Source: an uncultured Prevotellaceae bacterium
Lineage (GTDB): Bacteria > Bacteroidota > Bacteroidia > Bacteroidales > Bacteroidaceae
Length of the DNA stretch: 64,000 nucleotides
NCBI GenBank assembly: GCA_902795605.1
Contig: CADBLU010000109.1
Span: 1-64,000, forward strand
Reading direction: 5' to 3'
Part shown: positions 50,565-59,773 of the stretch, piece after piece
How positions within the stretch are numbered: the first letter of the stretch is position 1
How the letters are laid out: each line of letters opens with the position of its first letter
Translations under genes and position numbers: made by a program
Notes under the pieces: model-generated
Seen by the model: the letters and a program-made list of their open reading frames with translations, nothing else
Database searches by the model: none
What the model was told of the DNA's origin: nothing

Positions 50565-51425
50565 TCATCTCTTATTGATCTGTTGATGGGCATCCCACCA
50601 AATGAGTTTTTTCCCTTTATATGACCAATTGTAAAAAATATTGGGCAAGAGTATCGTAAATGCTTTGAATATCCTCCATAGCGGGAGATATTTAAGATCT
50701 GGTTTAAAATGATTTTTTTCCCACATGTATGCAGACTGTCTTTTTCTTTCGTCTGAAGGATTATATTTTAGCCCGTTACTGAATGTTTTCGACTGCTCGT
50801 TTGTGCGTATGACATAAGCAAATGTATGAATCGTTTTATATGTATAGCCCAATTTAAAGAACTGAACCCATAGGTCTAAATCCATAGACCAATATAGTTT
50901 TAAATCGAATTTCGCACTTTTTTCAAACAATTCTCTATGAAATATAGTGGTAGCAGAATGTACTAAAGGACCAAGATGGTTAAGAATCCAATTCCAATTG
51001 GCTCCATATAATGCACGGGTACATACCCCTTGCTCATTGGACATGAGACTGTCGAAACAGAACCATTTTCTTTCGGGTTCTTTGGTAAGGGCTTTTTTCA
51101 TCAAATCATTGATATGAGATAACGCATTGGCCGTTAGGAAATCATCCGCATTTAGCCAAAACAACCAATCATATTTTGCCTTTTGAAAACCTTTGTTGAA
51201 TGCGTCACTTTGTCCTTTGTCTGGTTCGGAAATCCAATAGTCAATATCAGACGAGTGTTTCTTGATGATATCTAATGAAGAGTCAGTAGAACCTCCGTCA
51301 ATGACAATGATTTGTTTGGGACCGTATTGCTGGAGAATGATACTGGTTAATGCATCATCAAGGTATTTCGCCATATTATAGTTGACGATGACAATTGAAA
51401 AACCTATGGATTTGCTATCTGTCAT
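50565..51425 (-). CDS. Glycosyltransferase family 2
   Basis: A 286-residue GT2 enzyme. Features are FSIVIVNYNMAKYLDDAL, IDGGSTDSSLDII, the EPDKGQSDAFNKG loop near residue 83 and the DXD-like WLNADDF near residue 97. The ISEPDKG-type loop is shared with the GT2 at 62886-63740, so the two may use related donors. AT-rich like its neighbours. Confidence 0.9.
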   Translation of the reverse strand: MTDSKSIGFSIVIVNYNMAKYLDDALTSIILQQYGPKQIIVIDGGSTDSSLDIIKKHSSDIDYWISEPDKGQSDAFNKGFQKAKYDWLFWLNADDFLTANALSHINDLMKKALTKEPERKWFCFDSLMSNEQGVCTRALYGANWNWILNHLGPLVHSATTIFHRELFEKSAKFDLKLYWSMDLDLWVQFFKLGYTYKTIHTFAYVIRTNEQSKTFSNGLKYNPSDERKRQSAYMWEKNHFKPDLKYLPLWRIFKAFTILLPNIFYNWSYKGKKLIWWDAHQQINKR

Positions 51426-51463
51426 ATTGTTTTATCCAAATTATACAAGGGTTAAATAAACTA

Positions 51464-52498
51464 TTATGATGAATAATTGCTTTGTTGATTATTTTGAGAA
51501 AGCAAGAATCCATAATAAGTTAGTGATCCGTCTTTTGTGCTCTTTTGCCAGTCAGTCCTGAAACTCAGTTTGAAGAAGCATTCATTTTTTACCAAGTCCT
51601 CATAATCCTTTTTGTTGAATGGCTGGTTCATTCTATTGGCCAGTTCATTGCGAAGAGGGTTTTTCAATGGAATCTTTTCCATGTCATCACCAATGGAGTT
51701 GAATTTCCGGCATGCATAATAAATGATATAATCCATAGCGACATAGTCAGGCCAGCATTTTTCTCTGATGGCAATAGTCTGGAGCATTTTGCTGACAAAG
51801 GCATAAAGAGGATAATGCTTTCCTCGTGACCAAAGACACCAGGTGCTCCAATTCCATTCAAAAGTTGTCCAAAATCTTATAGACCTGTCAGAGCCTTCAT
51901 ATTTGCAGTTGGCTGTAAAGATGGGGTGACACACCATTTTCTCGAAAGGAATAGCATAAGGAACCCATACAGTGGCATCTATCCACAGTCCACCATATGC
52001 ATCGAGCAAAGTATGTCGGACAATATCGCTGAAATTCGCTAATTTAATGGTGCCCTTCTCTGCTTTTTTGTAGATGATGTCAGGTAGTTGTATGTATTGT
52101 CTGAGATTGTCTTTTGTGATGAGTGTTACGTTGTTGTTATGCTTTGTCAGCTGTGTATAGCATGCCTTTATCAGTGGAGGCATCTGTTCCTCTCCCTGAT
52201 ACCAGAACACCCAGATTCTTTTGTTGTCTTCGGCTTCTTCTTCTTTGGGAAGATTGGTTTTGAATTGGCTTATGATATCATCATAATTCTTCTCTATGTA
52301 TTGATCCAGCCATGCTGTCTTTTTCTTTATTGCATAGGTGGAGAGCCGATGCGCGAAAGGAGGCCTGGCATAGAAACAAATCCACCATAGCAGATTGTGA
52401 AGTGCATACGAGACAGCATAGTTTTTTGATAGCTGCCACGTCTCAGTGAGCATCTTTTTGATGAGTCCGTATGCCTTATGTAGTTTGTTCATCCTCAT
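51464..52498 (-). CDS. Capsular polysaccharide synthesis protein (Caps_synth/GT32-like)
   Basis: A 344-residue glycosyltransferase. The core IWVFWYQGEEQMPPLIKAC, FSDIVRHTLLDAYGGLWID near residue 165 (DXD equivalent) and the C-terminal FRTDWQKSTKDGSLTYYG fit Caps_synth proteins (PF05704) related to GT32. The ORF start overlaps the upstream Wzy-like gene by 23 bases; a later Met (MNKLHKA) would reduce the overlap to 17. This family adds sugars in capsule and O-antigen units. Confidence 0.85.
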   Translation of the reverse strand: MRMNKLHKAYGLIKKMLTETWQLSKNYAVSYALHNLLWWICFYARPPFAHRLSTYAIKKKTAWLDQYIEKNYDDIISQFKTNLPKEEEAEDNKRIWVFWYQGEEQMPPLIKACYTQLTKHNNNVTLITKDNLRQYIQLPDIIYKKAEKGTIKLANFSDIVRHTLLDAYGGLWIDATVWVPYAIPFEKMVCHPIFTANCKYEGSDRSIRFWTTFEWNWSTWCLWSRGKHYPLYAFVSKMLQTIAIREKCWPDYVAMDYIIYYACRKFNSIGDDMEKIPLKNPLRNELANRMNQPFNKKDYEDLVKNECFFKLSFRTDWQKSTKDGSLTYYGFLLSQNNQQSNYSS

Positions 52499-53714
52499 CT
52501 TCTTCCAATTCTTCTAAGTATTCTGCACCATAGAAATACTCAGGATTATCTTGGTTCTCATAGAAATATCTTACAGCCGTGATAAAAAACATCAACTCCC
52601 ACGCATAGTGTATATTGCTGCCTGCACCACCTCCTACACCAATAAACATAAAGATTGTGGCCAAGGAAAGGAAACGGTAGGCACAAGCAAAATTAAAAAT
52701 CAATGTGATGATATAAAAGATGAGACCATAATCATCAAAGAGGGTCATCTTTTGTTTGATAAACAAATATTTGTTGCGGGAATAGTCGATACCATGTCCC
52801 AACCATGTCGATTCTTTCGTGAAGTCAGCTTTGAAGGAATTGATGGTTGGATTGATTCGCGATGCTCCAGATCCGTCGGCTTCCATGATTTTGTCTCTGT
52901 CGAGTGTCGTGGTGGCTTCGATAGCGGCTGTGGCGCGTTCCAATTGTTCGTTATCCATGGTGGGAAGAACCATATAGAAAATGAATCCTAAAATTGGAAT
53001 CATGTAATACCAGTTGTGCCATCTGACAAAATATAGACTAAAAACAATCAGACATACGTAAGCTGTGCCGCTCCCCATGGTGGTCATCATCCATAGGAAC
53101 ATCAAGGTAATAGTCCTGTATTCAGATGAAAATAACTCCATTATAGAGAATGGCCCTTCTCCCCGAATATATTCATTACACTTGACATAGGCATAATAAA
53201 GCACCAGCATGGTCCTGGCGAAGGTGCTTGGTTCCATGGATAAAGAATAGCAACCAAATTCTCTATTTAATTCGTAAGTGAGATTAATCAAAGGAAAAAC
53301 ACGTATTCCAGCTAAAATAAATGCTTGTTGTATGACACATACGATAAAATAGGCATACATCATCCCTTTGACGATTTTCAGGAACAAGTGAATGTTGAAT
53401 ACATGCCTTACATAAATGAGATTGTACGCACAACAATAAAAGACGACTAATCCCATGGAGTAGTAGAGGGTAGACCATCTTAAGGATTCGGGATGGGATA
53501 CTCCTACATACACTTGCCATAGAATATAGATAAATCCAATAAGAATGGGTTTGGTTATTCTGAAGCACCAAAAAAGCAATACAGGCACCGTAGATACTAT
53601 TAATGCTAATTTGAGCGGGCCAAAACCGCCACGTCCTTCAATAGGTATATAGTATATACCGAAAAGGACAATTAAAATAACCGCGTATTTCTGAATATAA
53701 CTTAGTTGTTGCAT
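52476..53714 (-). CDS. O-antigen/capsule polymerase, Wzy-like
   Basis: A 412-residue protein with about ten membrane helices. A large periplasmic loop lies about residues 240-330 (around DNEQLERATAAIEATTTLDRD to TWLGHGIDYS). EPSTFARTMLVLYY near residue 165 and the WLGHGI pattern are typical of Wzy-type polymerases and O-antigen ligase-like proteins. It would polymerise lipid-linked repeat units in the periplasm. The C-terminus is a very acidic tail (EELEEDEDEQ). Being the only such gene here, it supports a Wzx/Wzy-type pathway, although the flippase is not in the window. Confidence 0.8.
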   Translation of the reverse strand: MQQLSYIQKYAVILIVLFGIYYIPIEGRGGFGPLKLALIVSTVPVLLFWCFRITKPILIGFIYILWQVYVGVSHPESLRWSTLYYSMGLVVFYCCAYNLIYVRHVFNIHLFLKIVKGMMYAYFIVCVIQQAFILAGIRVFPLINLTYELNREFGCYSLSMEPSTFARTMLVLYYAYVKCNEYIRGEGPFSIMELFSSEYRTITLMFLWMMTTMGSGTAYVCLIVFSLYFVRWHNWYYMIPILGFIFYMVLPTMDNEQLERATAAIEATTTLDRDKIMEADGSGASRINPTINSFKADFTKESTWLGHGIDYSRNKYLFIKQKMTLFDDYGLIFYIITLIFNFACAYRFLSLATIFMFIGVGGGAGSNIHYAWELMFFITAVRYFYENQDNPEYFYGAEYLEELEEDEDEQTT

Positions 53715-53733
53715 AAGATTTGTGTAAAATCAA

Positions 53734-54756
53734 TTACGAAAAGGTTGTTTGATTCCGTTTACCAAGCATGAAACTCAGCTTATTATTGAAGAGCCACACC
53801 ATAGGATAGGTGACTATTATTGCAGCGACAAAATAGGCCAATGTCCGCATTCCTTCAAATTGAGGGTGATGAAGTAGCGCTCGGTCAATGAATTTCATTA
53901 TTTCCAGCGTGATGCTGAAGTGGGTGCACATCAACACAAGAGAGTTCTTTCCCCAATAAGTGAAGAATTTTGTGGTGTGGAGCTGGCTGATGTTTGAGAA
54001 CAGACACATTATGCTGAATGCGGAGAGCAGATTGATCAAATAAACATTCACAATATCGATAGGGAAAGGGTAAATGACCAGTATGATGCTGATTGTCAGC
54101 ATGGCAAGTCCTCCGATGAAAGTCCATAGGTTGGTACTTTCCATATATCGAGAAAAGCATTTTGCGAGAAGGAAACCTGCGGCAATAACAGGCCATGCTC
54201 TTAATGTCCATACGATAGGGCAGAGTGGTGCGTCTATGATGCGATGTATATCGTCTGTTCTTAACGGAATCCAATAAGTATCATATAAGTGGATGAGAAA
54301 AATGGAACACACGAGCAGAAGGAGAGAGTAAGTGACAGGCCTTTTGCTGTTGCGTACCAGGCAAAACAGGCATTCAGCGAAAAATAGGACAGGGAGGAAC
54401 CATAGGGTGCCAATGCCATGGAGCACAATGGATTTATAGATGTCTCTGAAGATGATTTTTAATTCTATCTGTCCGAGAAGAAACCATATGATATCAAATA
54501 CGAGTATTATTAAGGTAAACCAAAAGTAAGGGATGCCTAATTGCCGGATTCTTTTTCTCGCCAATTCCTTGACAGAAAGAGAGTCTCCTTTTATCCCTTG
54601 CAGCCAGCCGGAGGTAAAGAAAAAAGCTGTAATCATAAACAAGCCAATCCATACATTGACTTCATTGGGGAGTACGCCTGCCTCAAAATGAAGCAGGGCA
54701 ATGCACAAGATAGCAAGGCCTTTTACAGCATCAATATAGTTTATTCTTTTATTCAC
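53734..54756 (-). CDS. Membrane acyltransferase, acyltransferase 3 family
   Basis: A 340-residue membrane protein with about ten helices. The N-terminus KRINYIDAVKGLAILCIALLHF carries the catalytic-type His in the first helix. It would O-acetylate a sugar of the repeat unit. It lies 19 bases after the Wzy-like gene's start, on the same strand. One of three acyltransferases in this locus, each with different sequence, so several acylation sites may exist. Confidence 0.88.
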   Translation of the reverse strand: MNKRINYIDAVKGLAILCIALLHFEAGVLPNEVNVWIGLFMITAFFFTSGWLQGIKGDSLSVKELARKRIRQLGIPYFWFTLIILVFDIIWFLLGQIELKIIFRDIYKSIVLHGIGTLWFLPVLFFAECLFCLVRNSKRPVTYSLLLLVCSIFLIHLYDTYWIPLRTDDIHRIIDAPLCPIVWTLRAWPVIAAGFLLAKCFSRYMESTNLWTFIGGLAMLTISIILVIYPFPIDIVNVYLINLLSAFSIMCLFSNISQLHTTKFFTYWGKNSLVLMCTHFSITLEIMKFIDRALLHHPQFEGMRTLAYFVAAIIVTYPMVWLFNNKLSFMLGKRNQTTFS

Positions 54757-54761
54757 CTTTT

Positions 54762-55628
54762 TTATTTGCGGATTTTATGATAGATATTCAGCGCGACAAA
54801 ATACAAATGAGTGGAGAGTTCGGCATAGATTTTCCCCCATATCGGATAGCCGCTGTAATGCCGGATATATAGTATTTGTGAATGTTTCCAGTGTTTTGAG
54901 CAGTAGGCGGGAGTTCCTTCTTTGCTCTTTTTATGATCGTGAACAGCTTGGGCTGTGGCATCATAATACAGTTTTTTTCCGCTCATTTCCACCTGGCGGG
55001 CAAGTATGGGCTCTTCGCCATAGAGGAATGTGCGCTCATCGAAATAACCCATCTCTTTGATCAATGTCATACGCAACAAGATGCAACAGCCGTTCAGGCA
55101 TTGACAGTATCGGGATTTCTCTGGGGCTTCTATCCAGTCAGGCACATCGGTCATGTTCTTTTTACGGAAGATGTCTTTTACCCAACTGAAACTATCTTGC
55201 CATTTTCCCTCACCCACACGTTTAGGATTCTGATGGATACCCAGAGGCGTGACAATATCGCTTCCGCAGACTGCAATGTCTTTGTCCATCTCTATGGTCG
55301 CTATCATTTTTTGTAGGAAATCACTTTGTGGAAACTCCATATCAGGATTGGCAACCATTGCATATTCATAACCTTTTGAAGCTGCATAGCGCAGTCCCAC
55401 ATTATTTCCAGCGTTATAGCCAAGGTTCTTGTTGTTGGCGATAAAAGTGCAACCTTCCTTTTTGCATAATTGCTCAACAGCGCATCTATCTTCCCGCTCC
55501 GAACAATTGTCCACAACAATGATTTCTATCTCCTGATTCTCTTGCCTTTTTAAGGAACGGATACATTTCTCACAGTCAGCGGATGAGTTATAGTTGAGGA
55601 TGATGATAGCGATTTTCATATTTCTCAT
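54762..55628 (-). CDS. Glycosyltransferase family 2 (rhamnosyltransferase-like)
   Basis: A 288-residue GT2 protein. KIAIIILNYNSSADCEKCI, VVDNCSERED, NNKNLGYNAGNNVGL near residue 66 and ANPDMEFP (DXD-like) near residue 92 are characteristic of the dTDP-rhamnosyl/galactofuranosyl-transferase group. The start may be at 55628 (MRNMKIA) or 55619 (MKIA). It follows the upstream acyltransferase by one base. Confidence 0.88.
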   Translation of the reverse strand: MRNMKIAIIILNYNSSADCEKCIRSLKRQENQEIEIIVVDNCSEREDRCAVEQLCKKEGCTFIANNKNLGYNAGNNVGLRYAASKGYEYAMVANPDMEFPQSDFLQKMIATIEMDKDIAVCGSDIVTPLGIHQNPKRVGEGKWQDSFSWVKDIFRKKNMTDVPDWIEAPEKSRYCQCLNGCCILLRMTLIKEMGYFDERTFLYGEEPILARQVEMSGKKLYYDATAQAVHDHKKSKEGTPAYCSKHWKHSQILYIRHYSGYPIWGKIYAELSTHLYFVALNIYHKIRK

Positions 55629-55629
55629 G

Positions 55630-56715
55630 TCAGATGTTGGGGAGTTTCCCCATAATCATTCGTATTATTTGTGGAGCGTATTTCTTTTCAATCCATTTGG
55701 TGAGAAAATGGGAAAGAGCAAGAAGAATCAGCAGAGTGATAATAAATACGATTATACTGAGTATGGGCTTGCCAGAGATAGGGAGTCTTATATAAAGATA
55801 GCATGACAAGGAACAAATCAGCGGCATGTGAATGAGATAGACCATCAGTGAGATACTTCCTAACCATTTGAGAAATCCACATCCGAGAATCATTTTTAAA
55901 ATAGGACAGGAAATAACACCCACTACCAAAAAGATAGCCGTAAGGACGCCTTTCATGGGAAACATAATATCGGGGAAAAACAAGTATGTGATTGCTGTGA
56001 GCGCCAGAGAAAATAGGGAAATGAGATAGTTTCCTTTATTCAGGAAAGGAAAAACATATAAAAGTGCCAGTCCCACCAATGCTGGGACATAGTATAAAGA
56101 AATGAGATAGCCTATGAGGAACGTTGCAAACCCGATGATAAGAAGCCGATATCTGATTCTCATTCTATGAGTGATGATGTGCATCATCATGACAAAATAG
56201 GCTCCGATGAACACATATTTTAACATCCAGAGCGGAAGGTCTATTCCTGATACATCACCAATAGGTGAACAAATAAAAGCCTTAAATACTCGTAAAATGA
56301 GAAAAGGATATGTAGAATGGTTGTAATGGGAAGTGGCTATTTCTACTCCAGAGAATTCTGCATATTCATAATTATACATTAATCCGAGCCATCTCATGCA
56401 TGCAACGATGACAATGATTGGAGCGATGGGGACAGCCAGTCTTAAATAGCGTTTCACCAAAGTATCTCTGACTGTTTTTATCGTTAGCGGTTTAAGACTT
56501 AATGAGTATGCGTTGGAGAATCCGCTGAGCAAGATAAAGACACAAACGGCTACACAACCGTCAATCAAGAATCTTGTGAGCGAATGGCTTGTCAAAGTGT
56601 CTACAGGATAGTAGATGGCTCCTGTATAAAGGGCGAAATGCCATGAGAATACACTCAAGGCAGCCAAGCCTTTCATGCCGTCGATATAGTCAAATCTTTT
56701 CACTTTCTGCATCAT
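55630..56715 (-). CDS. Membrane acyltransferase, acyltransferase 3 family
   Basis: A 361-residue membrane protein with about ten helices. The N-terminus KRFDYIDGMKGLAALSVFSWHF fits the family, including the helix-1 histidine; the following FALYTGAIYYP differs from the other two acyltransferases in the locus. It would modify the polysaccharide or its lipid-linked precursor. It is followed closely by a GT2 gene on the same strand. Confidence 0.88.
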   Translation of the reverse strand: MMQKVKRFDYIDGMKGLAALSVFSWHFALYTGAIYYPVDTLTSHSLTRFLIDGCVAVCVFILLSGFSNAYSLSLKPLTIKTVRDTLVKRYLRLAVPIAPIIVIVACMRWLGLMYNYEYAEFSGVEIATSHYNHSTYPFLILRVFKAFICSPIGDVSGIDLPLWMLKYVFIGAYFVMMMHIITHRMRIRYRLLIIGFATFLIGYLISLYYVPALVGLALLYVFPFLNKGNYLISLFSLALTAITYLFFPDIMFPMKGVLTAIFLVVGVISCPILKMILGCGFLKWLGSISLMVYLIHMPLICSLSCYLYIRLPISGKPILSIIVFIITLLILLALSHFLTKWIEKKYAPQIIRMIMGKLPNI

Positions 56716-56721
56716 GATATT

Positions 56722-58617
56722 TTATTGATTTGTCATCAGTCTTAAGTAGAACTGTCTCCGAAGATGTCCTGTTACATGGCTGAGTCTCTTCGAGATGTTC
56801 CATGCCCAATGTGGGAGAGTGAGGCGTAGGCTGGCCCAGTCGAAGGCGGTGATATGTTTACCCATGAGGATATGCTGGGTCAATTCTTTCGTGCTCATTC
56901 GTTTGACAAATGGCTCAGCATCGAAATCCGCACAAACCGTGAGAGGTGACAGGTCAATGTCGATATTTGTAGTGGTGATAGTGTCAATGGATATTTCTAC
57001 CCATCTTTTGAGCATTTCGCTTTTGTTTGCCAGGCCCAATCGCGATACTTCTTTTGCCATACTGCATGCGACACTGATATTGCTTCGCGTAATCTCGGTG
57101 TCTTCGTATGACTTACCGCCGGAAAAGACGGGAATGATGTGCCCTCTATCGTCTTTCTCATATCCGATGGTAGATGGGTAGGGCGATGCCGAATAGTAGT
57201 TCTCTATCAGTCCGGTGGCCCCTGTAGACAGTTCGCCTTTCTTGAAATAGGAAGTATATTTACCCGCCGTCTCAGGCAGCACATCCCCGCGGATGCCATA
57301 ATAATAAAATTCCACCTCCCGCATCCCGTTTCTTTTAAGCAGGTCGTTGATTATCAGTCGGGTGGTACCGAGCCATCCCACATCCACCATGGCCGATTTC
57401 TTTCCTTCGCCTAATCCCTCTTGGATGAGATAGTCTTTCAATAGCGTGTGAGCTTCGCTTGCTCTTTGTTGGAGAACAGGGGTATAGCCGCTCTTGAAGA
57501 CCTTGTCGAGGAAATCGGCTTCCTGCTGCTTGTCGTTGGCCCGGCCGTAGTTGAACGTGATGCCGAATTGCCTGGACATTTCCTCTCTTGTCGTGCCGAG
57601 CAATTGGAGATATTTCTCAACGGAGCCTTGCCTGACGATGGTGTGATGGTCGGCTATCGTCAGGAATTTCTCCTCGTTGCCCCCGAAGAGATAGGGTAGG
57701 GTGAGCGAGCGCCTGGACACAAAGAGATAACGCAGTTCGATTTCTGGAAACTCTTCTGTGAAAGCCTCTGCGATGCACATCAAGATATAGCTGTCGCGTG
57801 AGAGGAAATAGAGGCGGCGGATGCCACGTTTGCTTGCGTCGCTGAGCAGAGAGTACACATAGGGGATATAGGCAGGAGCCACGAAGTCAGCTGCCATGGC
57901 CGCATATGAGGTGTTGCCGTGCATGAGGCGTGCCGCACGGCTGATGGCAGGGAGGAGGGACCAATGGGTGTCGGCTGTCGTCTTCCCTGTTTGTAGCACG
58001 TACCTTTCTGCCGGGGTCATCGACGTCTCTATCTTGATGGCCTCAATCCCATGCTTGTGGGCATTTTTCACATCACTGCGAAGGTTGTCGCCGTAATGCA
58101 CCCATGAGGTAGGTTGCAAGTCTTGGCGTACCACGTCGTAGAGGCCGCCGAGATCCTTTCTTGCTCTGTATTCACACGACACATAAACCTTGTCTTCTGC
58201 TTCTGCGCACCCCTCTCTCATGAGGATTTCCTTGAGAAAAAGGCTGTCCAGATACATGTCGCTGATGAAGGCAATCGTGAATCCCTCTTCACGTTTCTGC
58301 CTGATGATGTCGCGGACATAGGGATAGGCAGTCAGATTCTCACTCTCGATATCCTTTTCTATTGCCATCACCTGTTCGGCGGTGTATTCGGAAAAGGTCT
58401 CTTTCTTGAAGAGCGAATAGAGCTCGCTGAGGGTGTTGTCGACACCATGAAAGGCTTTGTAGGCCATTTGTCCTGCTTCCAGACGCCACTTCAGAAATGC
58501 ATTTCTTTTGGCTTCGTCACCAGAATAGAGCCTGTCGGCCAACAGCCCATAGACGGCATCGTGACCGCATCGGCGGATCAACGACGTGTCGAAGATGTCG
58601 AAAGAGGCGAGTCTCAC
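56722..58617 (-). CDS. HAD-superfamily hydrolase of surface-polysaccharide loci (COG5610-like)
   Basis: A 631-residue protein. The N-terminal HAD-like domain starts FDIFDTSLIRR, with the DxxDT pattern in place of DxDxT, and has ISDMYLDS near residue 117 and HYGDNLRSDVKNA near 172. The C-terminal half from about residue 240 contains YFLSRDSYIL and VDVGWLGTTR near residue 415, a region found in COG5610-type proteins. Such proteins occur in LPS and capsule loci, often beside glycosyltransferases; the reaction is unknown. Its stop overlaps nothing, but its start overlaps the end of the upstream GT4 (ATGA). It has higher GC than the genes left of it. Confidence 0.82.
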   Translation of the reverse strand: MRLASFDIFDTSLIRRCGHDAVYGLLADRLYSGDEAKRNAFLKWRLEAGQMAYKAFHGVDNTLSELYSLFKKETFSEYTAEQVMAIEKDIESENLTAYPYVRDIIRQKREEGFTIAFISDMYLDSLFLKEILMREGCAEAEDKVYVSCEYRARKDLGGLYDVVRQDLQPTSWVHYGDNLRSDVKNAHKHGIEAIKIETSMTPAERYVLQTGKTTADTHWSLLPAISRAARLMHGNTSYAAMAADFVAPAYIPYVYSLLSDASKRGIRRLYFLSRDSYILMCIAEAFTEEFPEIELRYLFVSRRSLTLPYLFGGNEEKFLTIADHHTIVRQGSVEKYLQLLGTTREEMSRQFGITFNYGRANDKQQEADFLDKVFKSGYTPVLQQRASEAHTLLKDYLIQEGLGEGKKSAMVDVGWLGTTRLIINDLLKRNGMREVEFYYYGIRGDVLPETAGKYTSYFKKGELSTGATGLIENYYSASPYPSTIGYEKDDRGHIIPVFSGGKSYEDTEITRSNISVACSMAKEVSRLGLANKSEMLKRWVEISIDTITTTNIDIDLSPLTVCADFDAEPFVKRMSTKELTQHILMGKHITAFDWASLRLTLPHWAWNISKRLSHVTGHLRRQFYLRLMTNQ

Positions 58618-59675
58618 AATATTGCTTTTTTCAGTTTCTTATAGGATTCCTCCCAGGTGAAACGCTGGATGTTCTCGTGACCTTTCCTCGCGATACGGAT
58701 TCGTAGTTGGTCGTCTTCGATTAGGCGGAGGATGTTGTCGGCAAGACACCGACTGTCATGAACGGGGGAGACAAGTGCTGTCTCGTTGTCTTTGGCCATC
58801 TCAAGATATCCTGGGTTGTTTGTGCAGGCGACGGCACATCCGCAGATCATAGCTTCACCCACGGTGAGGCCCCATCCCTCCACCTGACTTGTGCCGATGA
58901 AAATGGCTGCCTCGTCGTAAAGACGGTTGTGGGTCTCTCGGTCGGGGCATTGAACGTAGTCGTACCATTCCGGCAACGATTCCGGCCGTGCAGGGGTGCC
59001 GAAAATGTTCACCCGCAATTTAGGATGTTTTTCTTTCACTATTTTTAGGGCATCGAAGCCGCACCGGCAGTCTTTGCGCTCCATCTCATGATAGAGCATA
59101 GTGATACGCAGTTTGTCCTTTTTCTCATAAGGAGTGACGAGGTGGAAATAGTTGAAGTCGAAACCATTTGGAACCAACACGCACTCCTCGTGTTCCTCAT
59201 CCTTGATGATACGTTGCAACCATGTTGAAATCGCTATCTTACTGAGAGGATAGTGATAAGTGTTGCGCAGTATCTCGTTGGTCACCCTCCCCCAGTTCTC
59301 ATAGCCTTGTATGAAATAGTATTTCTTCTTTGTAGGATAGTCTTTTACATACATGGCTGTATAAGGAGATGTGCAGACGTAAACGTCACTTTTCGGCACA
59401 TGGCGATAGTTGAGTGACAGGACGTAATGCTCTTTCACCCGCCGGTCAAGGGCAAACCAACCACGGCAACTATACCCTTTCAAAAGCCGTTCTACAAAAC
59501 GATAAATGTTGGTCAATTTGAAATATAGCGTTTTTTGTTGCCAGAATAGTGAGCCGGCATATACTATATGCACATCGTGACCGTCTGCCACTAAGCGGTT
59601 GGCGTACTCGTTCACCACTTTATTGCCCCCACATGGGTATTTCGCGTTGCCGGGAAAGAGAAATGATATCTTCAT
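58614..59675 (-). CDS. Glycosyltransferase family 4
   Basis: A 353-residue GT4 enzyme. KISFLFPGNAKYPCGGNKVVNEYANRL-like N-terminus (first 20 residues typical), VPNGFDFNYF near residue 165, MERKDCRCGFDALK and the EX7E region GTSQVEGWGLTVGEAMICG near residue 262 are seen. The ATG at 59673-59675 overlaps a TGA that ends the broken reading frame upstream (ATGA), evidence that the upstream gene once reached this point. Confidence 0.88.
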   Translation of the reverse strand: MKISFLFPGNAKYPCGGNKVVNEYANRLVADGHDVHIVYAGSLFWQQKTLYFKLTNIYRFVERLLKGYSCRGWFALDRRVKEHYVLSLNYRHVPKSDVYVCTSPYTAMYVKDYPTKKKYYFIQGYENWGRVTNEILRNTYHYPLSKIAISTWLQRIIKDEEHEECVLVPNGFDFNYFHLVTPYEKKDKLRITMLYHEMERKDCRCGFDALKIVKEKHPKLRVNIFGTPARPESLPEWYDYVQCPDRETHNRLYDEAAIFIGTSQVEGWGLTVGEAMICGCAVACTNNPGYLEMAKDNETALVSPVHDSRCLADNILRLIEDDQLRIRIARKGHENIQRFTWEESYKKLKKAIL

Positions 59676-59773
59676 GGCTTCAAAATGCCTTTCTCTTTAA
59701 GTGATAGGACAAAAGCATCTATATATTTGTCCCAAGTATAGTCTTTTACCCGTTCATGAGCATTTATGCACAT
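59672..59773 (-). pseudogene. Severed C-terminus of the upstream GT4 gene
   Basis: In the same frame as the upstream GT4, directly after its TAA, 33 codons read MCINAHERVKDYTWDKYIDA and on to SLKEKGILKP. This is a typical GT4 C-terminal helix. It ends with TGA overlapping the next start (ATGA). So the TAA at 59774-59776 is likely a nonsense change (AAA to TAA) in an intact gene, unless it is a sequence error or read through. Confidence 0.8.
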
